This document shows, one piece after another, positions 15,996 to 27,350 of a DNA stretch of 64,000 nucleotides (its first letter is position 1; each line of letters opens with the position of its first letter). Source of the DNA: Hoplostethus atlanticus (lineage: Eukaryota > Chordata > Actinopteri > Trachichthyiformes > Trachichthyidae); the NCBI GenBank assembly GCA_034670405.1, contig JAXDDX010000178.1, positions 434,001 to 498,000 on the forward strand, read 5' to 3'. The position numbers and the translations under genes are program-made. The notes beneath the pieces were generated by a model. It made no database searches, was not told the origin of the DNA, and saw only the letters and a program-made list of their open reading frames with translations.

Positions 15996-18900
15996 CGTAG
16001 AAAAGTGATCATGTGTTTGTGAAGAGTCTAAACGGTTCATTAGTCCACTGGTGTGATTCAGGCTCCTCACCGTCCCAGCCTACTCCCCCTCATCATGACT
16101 CCTTCTGCCCCACCAACCCTCTCAACTCACCACAGCTCGCCTAAAATAGAAAAGCGCTGAGTAGGGTCAGAGCACCTGTCAGGATGCCCTGAAAAGCCCC
16201 TATGTCTGAAAAACTCGACCACTATGTGTTATGCCACCGTGTGTGTGTGTGTGTATCTTTTTCGTGTTCTTCAGCAGGTTTGCAATACTAAGTTGACAGA
16301 TAACGCGACGCAATGTGGTCTGGAGCAGGATTTGAACAGGATTTGCAAAGTTGCTTTCCAAATGTACTCTGGTTGCTGGTTGCTGACATCTGAATTTAGT
16401 TTGCAGCCCAACTATTTTTGCCCCATTTTATTTTGAAGTATCTGTAACGTAACTTGTTATGTTTTTCTGTCCGATACAAATGTTTCCATTCAGATTACTG
16501 CCGTCATGTTCCATGTAATTGGTTAATACTGGCGGTCAGTAGAGTCTACACTTGATTTAATACTGTTTTACAGAACTATGCCTGTTGGAATCCAGATATT
16601 GGGTGTGCTGCCAGGATGGCACTGATAGGGCACTCTATGTTCAACCTCAACACTAAGCAGACGTGTAAGCATCACTGAGTTATGAAATCGCGTCCGTGTC
16701 TGAAAATGTAACGGGTAACTGTCAACGCTATATTTGAGTGTCTCACTAATGCTAAATAACAAAGGCAATTAGGTCAGCTCCCGACCCCGTAGCAACATGT
16801 GCCATCATAAATCAGTAACACAGCCTTCAACCCCACCCCACCCCCCTCCCAGCTCCTGATCCAGACTGACATCAAACTAACACTAGCACGTGGTTTTATC
16901 AGTTACAGGCTGGAGTGCAGTTCAGCGGTGGTACTTGTCATCCAGTGCCATATAGCACTTCCTCACTTGTTTGTCTGATAGACCAGTTCACCCCACATGC
17001 TGCATGCTTTCCCCCTACAGTTGAAATAGCTTGGTAGTGTTGAGACCAGTGGTTCGTCAAACATCGTTTCTCCATGATGGCTGTGTTGTTGCCATAGACC
17101 CCGGGGTCCAGCGGGACTGTGTATTTGATTTCAGAGGGAGTCCAAGGTTGTCGCCGGTGTCATTAACCCTGGAGCTCCATGGAGAACTAGCACCTAGCCT
17201 GTGGATGCCGGGGGAGGGGTTTATGGGTTTGGAGTTATGAGCTCACAGATTGCAACTATGGTTGAGTGTTTGCTCTGAGTAACAGCGGACATATAATGAG
17301 GATAGAAATCTTATTCTTCTCAGCCAGATGCAGTCTTGTATTCTAGGGTTTTAGGCGACCCCACTGACCGCAAGATCGACTCTCATTCTGTGTTTAACGC
17401 CCTACTTGGGTCTCTCTCTCGCCGCAGTCAGTTTTCCTTGGATCATCTCCCAGTCAACTGTGCCTTGATTAATTTATTTTTTCCCTGTAACCCCCGAGGT
17501 TGGGACCTCAGTATTTGCTTTTGAGCCTGATCCTGGCGTGACGCAGACAGAACTGACCTACTTGCCGCGGGGACCTGTCTTATGGGGACAGCGTGATGAT
17601 GAGAGATTTAATTGGCCAGTCCCCCGTATCATATCTGCAACACCCTGACTCTCTATCTTTACACGAGTGTAGAATCAAAGCTATAGCTATTTCTCGTGAC
17701 AGTTGTTATGCTGAGGGAAACCTGAACCGTACCCCATGGGATGCTGGTATGTGGGCCTGTGTGAGGAGGACTCTCATGCAAGCAACAGGCTATTGCAGAT
17801 GGGCCGATGCAGCGGTTTTGTCTCTGATCCTCGTCTCAGCTTGGCGGCGCCCCCGCTGGTCACCGAGCTGATATCTCTCATGGCATTCATTTGAACGTTT
17901 GTTGTTTTCTCACACGGCCCGGTGTTCCTTTCATTTTTCCTTTCAACATTTTTGGTTGAAAGGAATGTTCCCTCCTTCGTGCCATCGCTCCTTCTAATGG
18001 TTTCTCTAATCGTTCCCCACATTGTTGCATTGCTTGCTCTTGCACGCCTCATTGTGGTTGCTAGCCATTCAGCGATGCGGGGCTTTGAGCATCTGATGAC
18101 GTGGATGTCAACAAGATTCTCTGCGGCTCGCTCGCTGCAGGAGAGGATGAAAAGAAAGCAGGATTCAGCTCTCGTTGCCATCCTCCCATTACTTCAGGAC
18201 AGCACTGTGGCTCGCGGAGAGGCCCGCAGAGCGTTTTTCTGGGTGAATTGTGTTGAGCACTTAGAGTCTCCCGGGGCAACCCCCTTTGCAGTCTTTGTGT
18301 CTAGCCGTCTGCATTCGCTCCATCATCGTTCATTTTAATCCACAGCCATTGGGATGGTGCAGGTAAACCGACCCGAACGAGGTCGAGGTTAGGGAGGCGA
18401 TAATAAAAGGTGAAGCGGTGAGTTGGGGCAGAGGCATTCAAGGGCTGTTCGGGCAGCTTAGCGTGGCCAGTGGCCTGCTCTTAATGGGGTCCTTGTGCTC
18501 TGCCTGCAGGAATGCATCGCATGTGGTGAAAAACTGGGTTGTTATGGTGGAGCGGCTGGTAGGGGGACCTCTTTGTGCTTGACCCCGGGACGGGGAGAAA
18601 CACATGACTGCTTCCCAGTTTGTTTCTACTCGGGGGGAGGGGCCGAGAGCAGTTTTGCTGCAGCTCTGGGGGCCTTGTGAGGAGCCATTTGGCACTATTG
18701 GCAGTATGAAGCATTACACTGAGAGGGGGCTCCAACTGGTTTAAGGGAAAGAGGGGAAAGCATGCCAACTGTTTTTGGACCTATCTTTGGAGGTGTGGTT
18801 GAGAGACTCAGGACTGAAGGGTGATTTGTGAGAGAGAGCTTGTTGAGTGAAGCTCAGTGACAGAATCTCCTAGCAGCTCCACAGTGAAGCTGTAGAAACA

Positions 18901-21204
18901 CATAATTTTGTCTAATTGTCTTTTGCCTATGTTGTTCCATATCTCAACAACAGATGGGTAAGGCACATTATGTACAAGTCAGGTAACTTCCAGCAGTCTC
19001 CAGCTGAATGGTAATGTTTGTCCATGGGGTAGACCTCTTCCTGAAACTTGGAGTATGATTGTCATTTCATTTTAAAAATGACCTTTGTGAACATTGTGGT
19101 CTGGTATGTTTAATTTTCATGGAATGATTAACCTTCAATCCTCCATATCTTAATATTTAACCAAAGTAGAATCAATGTGTGCTAATGATAAAGTACATGG
19201 AAAATTTTCAACATAAGTCAATTTGCCCTTTACTTTAGTTTCAGTTTGAAAAAAGAGAAGTTGCTGGTCCACACTATTGGATTCACACTAAGGGCCGTGT
19301 GGTGTTTGAACTGTTGGAACGAGGGTCATGGAAACTGGTGTGTCAACATGATCTATATGTCCCTTTGGTAACTACAACATTGCAGTCCAAAATCATGAGA
19401 GACAGCAGCTCATTTAATCATGATCAGATCAAAACCAGCTCATACTGTAGGTTCAAATGGCCCTATGCTTTTAAATCCAATCTCAGAAAGGAGGATTTCT
19501 TTGGCAAAAATGTGTAAAATACTCCACAACATTTTGTTTACAACTATATGTTCACTGATTCAGATAATTATATATATGTATATAGACATACATATAGATG
19601 TATATAGCATTTAGACCTTTGTATTTTGTATTTTGTACCCTGCCTGTGTATTCTGTACCCTCTGTTTATTGTTGATACTGTTATGCTGCGTAACCCCAGA
19701 ATTTCCCCCTCAATAAAGTATCTATCTATCTATATATATAGACAGACAGACAGACAGACAGCTGGTCCTGTTGCTCATTGAGTTGCTATGGATAAAAGCA
19801 TCTGCTAAATGCCTGTAATGTAATGTAATGTAATGCTCTTCCTCTTGTCACACTTGCCCACAGAGCCCTGCTTGCCTACAGTATTCCTGCTTGTTGTATT
19901 GACGCCCCCAACATTTCCTTATACACAACAAATGATGATACATGCATTAATTCACAGCCCAGGCTCCACTGTTGTTGGGTGGTTGTGTCAAACTCATTTT
20001 CGATTAGATTTCCATCACTAGTAATAGCCAGACTAGTATGAACTGTATGTCCAGGCCGCTTTGCAACTTTCCGTGCTGTAACCATTATAACAGACTCCTT
20101 CTCCACGGTGCCTTGGACTGCTCCTGGCCCACGGGAGCAATAAATCTCAAATTTATCGACGGCTGATTCACATCTCAGCATTCACTTCCTCTCAACCATA
20201 TGAAGTCTAGCTTGGCAGAAGGAAAAAAAAAAAGGAAAACAAGCAGTAGCACGTTTGGTAACTCCTCTGTGTATATCTGTACAATGTAGAACAGTGAGAG
20301 TCCATGACAGCTTCACTCAGCACATTGAAACCTCGTCTCTGTGGTCATTCGCTCTAAGGTTTGTATATGAAACATAGTCTTGCGTTTAGGGTGTAAGCAG
20401 TGCAAGTGTTGACTGTATTTGTGATGCAGGGTTTGCCAAGTACAGTCAGCGAGGTGTGGTTCCAGAGGAGTATTGCTGCTGCTGTGTGAGGGGTTAGTCG
20501 CTCTGAAAAGCAACGCCCACTGCCAAGCTCTCGAAAGAGAAAAAAATACACTGTGATGTTTGGCTAAGTGGTACTACAATAAGGCAGGTGGATCAAAAAA
20601 AAAATAATCACTATAACATAATATTCCTATAGAGACCTTTATGGTATTACTGTAATATTCCTACTGGGGCTTATAGTTTTGCTGTGATATTTATATAGTA
20701 TTTTTCTTAAATAATACTTTTTCATGAGAGGACATCTGATGGTTTACATGTCTATTCTGTGGTATAGACTTCACAGCCATTGTGAAAGTAAGGCTGGGAG
20801 GAACTGCCAGACATGCACAAACACACATTATGAACTTTCTATGAACTTCATAAAAAGTGAGACTCAAAGAAAATGATGTCACGGAAAACTTGTCACCCTG
20901 AATGTGACACACTGACACACACGGACACACACAGTCAGGCCGAATCGCATTGTCTTTGCTTAAACGTCTGTGTGTTTTCTCCAGGGGTGCTAGACAATGA
21001 GGACATACGCGTGATGATGCAGGGCTCCAGCATGGTGAAGGTTCGCTCCCAGAGGTGGCAGAAGAGCCGAGACCTGAGGCTGCTGGAGGACGGGGTCACC
21101 GTGTGGTGCGAATCCACCAAGAGCTCCCGCAAGGCCAAAGCCCAGCAGACATGTAAGTATCCCTGAGGCCTGGAGCCAGGGGGGGGGGGAAGGTGAGCGG
21201 TAAG

Positions 21205-21258
<54 letters not shown>

Positions 21259-22606
21259 ACTATTCACAGGGAGTTCAAGTGGAAACAGAGGAAGGCAGGG
21301 GATGAAGAGGAAAAGGGAGGAGGTTTGTTATGAGGTGGTCACATGAGGCGAACGGCCAATAGGAATGGGTTTTCTATGATGAAAGGTTTTCAGCTGCCAG
21401 AGAGGAAACTGAAACAATATCAGATTAGGGAAAAAGGGTCTCCGCCTGAAGGGAAACATCTGAAGGGGGGTTTCCACTAGCACATGCCCCACTTCGGTCA
21501 GTTCAGGACTCGGCTGTGCTTCAGTGCGCTCATTCAGCCAGCTCGTTGTCCGGACTTGTTTAGGCTTTTATATCTCGGTTGGATCTCACACCCGCCGCTC
21601 TACCTTTGCCTTATTAAAGAGACCGTAGGGCAAAGCGAGGTCTCGTTTCAGGTTCGGACAACTGGCTAATTAATGATCACCGGGAATGTAAAGCAACGCA
21701 AAAAAAATAACAGGTTTCTTTATACATGTAGTGTTTACCTTGCTGAGCTGGTGTGATGGATGGATGAGGAAGGGAAGCTGGTATATGAGCCTGCTATGAT
21801 GCAGAGATCCTATAGGGTTTTGGCTCATTTCATTGTGGGAATGTCATTTTTAATCTTTGAGGTTTGATCTCTCTCACCCTTCCCAAACATACACACCCAC
21901 ACACCCACACACACACCCACACACACACACACACCCACACACACACACACACACACACGGTGAACGCTTCATGGGAAATTGTAAATTCCTTTGTAGTTTG
22001 AGGTTTTGGCTTCTTTTTGTTAGACCAGCTGCTGGTAAACAGTTGTGATCAGACACATGGCCAGCTGACCCAACTGCATGAGCATTCCTCTTCATATAGC
22101 CACAGTTTGTGTCCAATTATCCATGGTCACGCTGCTGCTGTCTTTGATGACATTATTCAGCGAATCGAGTTAAAGGAGTGTGTATGTAGGACATGTAGCC
22201 AGAGGGTAAATAAGAGAGAGAGAGAGAGACTTTATGCCTCACTGGGGTGTTAATGATCTTAATGATGTAAATGCTGGGTAGGTGTTTTGCACTAAGGTTC
22301 ATGTTTTCATGAATGTTTTCATTCTTCCAACTCGGAGAGCGTGCAGTGGTCCTTTAAAACATGTGTCACTCAACCACCTGACAGGATTATTTTAGAATGC
22401 GGTGGAGCTTCGGTTTTCCCTCGTGACGTGTATACTGTTTCCTATGCGTAATTGCTTTCACAATTCTAATTCTATTAACTATGAATCAGACTGTATAGAG
22501 CATTTCAGAACACATAGGCCCTCGTTCCCTCAACAACCCCCATCCTTAAGGTGGGAATGAGATCTGTATGGAGCGCTAAAGATGGTGGTGGTGGGGAAAT
22601 TCACAT

Positions 22607-22655
<49 letters not shown>

Positions 22656-25600
22656 TTTGCTCTTTGTATGCATGACCTTTACCTCTCCCACCTCCACTGT
22701 GCTGGCGTCACTTCAGCAGTGTCTCTCCTCCCGATTATGGAATGCAGTTTGTTCTCCCTCGTGCCACCTCTCACCGCCACTCTGCACACTGTTTGCATGC
22801 AGCCCTGCACAGAGCGAGGGGGCAGGTAGTGGGTTTGTGGGTCAGTGGGTGTTGAAGGCAGTCTTGATTGTGCTGCAGCCGTGCCAGAAATAGAGACAGA
22901 GTGGCGGCGTTTGCAGAGTGTAACCCTCCAAATCACTATGTAGCACCATACAGTGATGCCGACACACAATGCTAGAGCAGGATGACAACTTCAGCAGACA
23001 GACACTGATATCGCCACACCGGCAGGCCACTGAGAACCGTGTGTGTGTGTGTGTGTGTGTGTGTGCCCAGGTTGAAAGCTGTTGCTGGCTCCAGGCGGTC
23101 TTCCAGGTCCAGTGTGATCAGTGGTTGTGGGTAGTTGTGTGGGAGAACTTGGGGCGGTTGAACACCAGACGAGCTGCAGCTTTCTGGACAAGCTCCAGGG
23201 GTCTGATGGCAGACGCCGGGGCACCACACACACACACACACACACATACATGTCACTCTTCCCATGCATATGGGCGGACTAAGAAAAAGGAATGTATCAG
23301 CAATTTTGAAGAGGTGTAAGGCGTGGATGTTTACAACCTCCAAGAGAATGGGGCTATTGTCCGGACAGACACTGCCTAGTGCCCATCTGAGCAAACAGTG
23401 CAAGCAATCGCTCACACAGCGCCGTTCTCTTCAGAGCAGAGACGGACAAACCCCTGTACTCAGTAAAGTTGTTGTGATAGGATCAGCTGGTGCCTTTTCC
23501 TCTATACTTTATTTGGACAGGCTAGTAGTGGGGTTGTATTTTCTGGGCAGCAAGTCAATGAATGTGCGTAGCTCTGCCATGGCATTGGATATAAGAGATT
23601 AAAAAAAGATCATTTAGCCTGTGAGATGACGTGGCTGCAGAGGGAGCATCTCCTGGGATTTAACTGAGGGCCCAGCTTTACACTTGAGTGTCAGTTTGTG
23701 TGCGGTGTGGCTGTTGCAGGTTAAATTTATCCTGCTGGAGAGCATGGTGGACATTCACTGCACTCAGGCCCGTACAGGTCATATTTTATAAGAGCCATGT
23801 TTGTACCCAAGCGTTGCCGTGTCACTCTCCTAGGCAAGATTTATGATTCCCCAAAACACTTCACCCTTGACCTTTAGCTAGTTTACTTCGGCTTCATGTG
23901 CTCCTGTTAGTGTCCAGCTCTGTTTACTCCACAAATCTCCCTCGGTGCTTTTTGTCCCTCTCGTCATTTATACCTCCCCCTCTCCTTTCCCAGTCTCGGT
24001 GACAGGAGGTGGAGTGCGTGCGCGAAGGCTGTCAGTCCGAGGCCCTGCGGAGGCTGTCCGGGTCGGTGCCGGAGAGCCAGTGCTTCACGGTGGTTTTCCG
24101 AGGAGCCAGGAAGAGCCTGGACCTGCTGTGCCCGTGCGAGGATGAAGCCCGGCGCTGGGTCCGCGGGATCCGCACCTTGAAAGAGCGCGTGGCCAACATG
24201 ACCCAGAAGGAGAAGCTGGACCAATATCCCTCCCTGTTTCCACACGCCAGCTCCCACAAAGAATAAATATAGTGCAGCTGAGACACAATTGCTATGGTGA
24301 CTGTCTGAGCATAGCGATGTCACATGTGCATCCCACATCCACGGCATAGCTAAGGTGTGCAGCAATGACTAGCAAAAAAAACACTGTCTAAATATAGTCT
24401 GAATAGCCTTGTCAGTTATAATCCCTCATAGCCACCTGGGTGTCATGGGTGCAGATCGCTCACAGCCCGCGACATGACGATCGTCCTCTGGTTCTCTTTA
24501 TAACTCCCTGATTTTCTGTTGACGCTTTTCTAGTTTTGAGAGCACAGAAAAAAGGGCAAGCCCAGACAGGACAGGTGGCACGGGGCTGCTCCTCTGTGAG
24601 AATAAGGCGTGGGTTTGTCTTCAGGTTGAAGGTTGAGGTTGAGTCTTTTTTTTGCAGTGTATTTTGTGCACACCAAAAGATGAATATTGACTGTTAGCTT
24701 TACTGGCATCCATGCGAAACAATGTCAAGTCAGTGTCATCAACAAAATGCCTCCAGCTGCACGTGGCTAAACATTTGGACTTCATTTTCAGTTACTTCAT
24801 ACAGACGTTGAGCCATCTTCACTGCAAGTAAAACTATTTTGAATTAGTGTGGAATACATCTGATCTAAGTGTATCGCTGCACAGTATCAATTTGTTTAGG
24901 TGTAGTCCGGTTTTATTCCTTAACCCCCTACACTTGGATCCGTGGCTACCTGAGGCGGGCCGATCAGAACCAGGACGGCAAGATGAGCTACGACGAGGTC
25001 AAACGACTGCTGCAGATGATCAACATTGACCTGAGCGAACAGTACGCCCGCTGTCTATTCAAGGTCAGGGTGATGTGTGCGTGTGAAGTCCTTTGTGTGT
25101 GTATCTGCACCACGTACTGTACGTGTTCGTTCACATGAGGAGTGGAGCGGAGAGAGGGAATAGAAGCGTTGAAATGGAGAGTCGCTGATGTTTTTGCTAG
25201 TTAGGGTCGTATCAGTTTACCCAGACAGCCTGCAGTGGAGAGTCTGTGTTCAATTACCAAACCAGTGGCAAGCCAACCGCCAACCCCCCCCTCCAACTCT
25301 CTAGACGTTCCCTCACATCTCCCCCACGACAAATCACAAGCCAGTTATTTCTTTATTGTGGAGGATTACTGCCCGCTATGCCCCTCAGCTCTCCATTACA
25401 GTTTAATTGTTGTTTTCATGCTCCTTCTCCAATACTGCCCCTCCCCAGAGAATAACATAGGGGCATTATGTAAGGATGAATGGCTGGTTTGAGTTATGGG
25501 GGTCCTGCCTCCCACGGGGGAATCTGGAGCGCTCCCAAAACAAAAGCATACCACATTTTGGCGCACGTCCACCCGTCTCTTTGTCTTGTTTGGCTGGTTA

Positions 25601-27317
25601 TTTCTTGCGTTAATCCTTTCTGTTTCTCTTGCTTCCTCTGCATCCCAGAAGTGTGACCGATCGTGCGATGGCCGCCTGGATCACATAGAGATCGAGGAGT
25701 TCTGCAGGGAGCTGCTGCGGCGGCCGGAGCTGGATGCCGTGTTCAGACACTACTCCAGCAATGGCTGTGTGCTCTCCACCGCCGAGCTCCGGGACTTCCT
25801 CGGAGACCAGGGGGAGGACGCCTCGCTGCTTCATGCTCAGACCCTCATACTCACCTATGAGCTCAATGACTGGGGTAGGTCCTTAAAGCTGCTCTAAACA
25901 CCTGGTGTCTGGTAAGTCTTTCCTGGGAAGAATCCTCTGGCACACAAGAAGTGATGCATTTTAAGTTTTGTTAGGAGTAAACAGAGGAAGAACTGGGTAG
26001 TTAGCATGAGCAGCGATAGCCACCGTGGCTGAGCAGATCAAGAAAAGAGCGCCACCTACAGAAACTTCAACAGAAAATCCAAGGAACATGGTTTGATTGA
26101 CAGGTGATCTCTGGGAAGTGCAGTGAGAAACACCACAGCGATGAGCGCTGAGCCCCAAAGATGTCACCAAAATAAAATAAAAAACAAGGAAATCACAGAT
26201 TACCACTTGAGATTGTTTCCTAGACTGTGATTAGTTTAATCCCTGTGATAGGAATGTGTGATTTAGTCTAAACCTTGTCTTGTCTTGTCTTGTCTTGTCT
26301 TGTTTGATGAACATGCATTGTCGTTCACTGCAGCCCAGAAGAACCAGTTCATGACCCAGAACGGTTTCACCATGTACATGCTGTCCCTGGAGAACGATGT
26401 GTTTAACCCCGACCATGCCAGAGTCCACCAAGACATGAGCCGCCCCTTGGCCCACTACTTCATCTCCTCCTCACACAACACCTACCTTACCAAGGACCAA
26501 GTCACCGGCGCCAGCAGCACCGAGCCATACATCAGGTATTCAGACAAGAGACCCTTGAGCCTTTTTTGATAACTACAGAGCATCAGACTGCACATAGAAA
26601 TGTGTAAACGTACTCAAAAGCAGCAACAAAAGGAAAAGTGGATGCAACAAAAAAAGCAAATTGCAACACAAAAATAACTCCTGGAATGCATTGAACATCA
26701 CAGATTGATGATGTTAGTTATGCCGGCTGTCACTCACAGGGCTCTGAATCAGGGGTGCCGATGTGTGGAACTGGACTGCTGGGACGGAGATAAAGGAGAA
26801 CCTGTCATATACCACGGGCACACTCTCACCTCCAAGGTGCCCTTCAAGGAAGTCATTGACACCATCGCCCAGTATGCTTTCAAGGTGACAGAAGCTGGAT
26901 TTGTTAACCTTTTCTGGTATAAATGGCAGTTTTGACACTATATTTTTGTCCTTGCTGCAGCATTAAGGCAGATTCTTGACATCTTGCCTCTGCAGAATTA
27001 CTACCGAAGCCCTTGTGGTTACAGCTGCATTCTTGGCGCTGCAATATCTTGGCTTTGACATAGTATACCAATACAGTGTCAGGTCCTGCGTTTATACATT
27101 GTGGTCCAATTGCACCTTAATGGCTTGATGTAACAGTTTCCCTGTGTTTGTGTCCACAGGCGTCTCCATATCCTCTGATCCTGTCCTTGGAGAACCACTG
27201 TTCTGTGGAGCAGCAGGCCGTCATGGCCAAACACCTCCGCGCCATCCTGGGCAGCAAGCTGCTCACCAAGCCCCTCAGCGACCAGCCCCTGAAAGATCTG
27301 CCTTCTCCTGAGGTAGG

Positions 27318-27350
<33 letters not shown>

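Noticed and set aside
21857-22048. Repeated CACACACCC units that look array-like
   Set aside because: An imperfect CA microsatellite, without spacers of even length; not a CRISPR array.
24869-25138. GT-AG reading of the plcd3 exon 3/4 junction using AG near 24900
   Set aside because: It would add about a dozen residues not found in the family and leaves no donor at the end of the conserved exon 3 sequence; the AT-AC join fits exactly.
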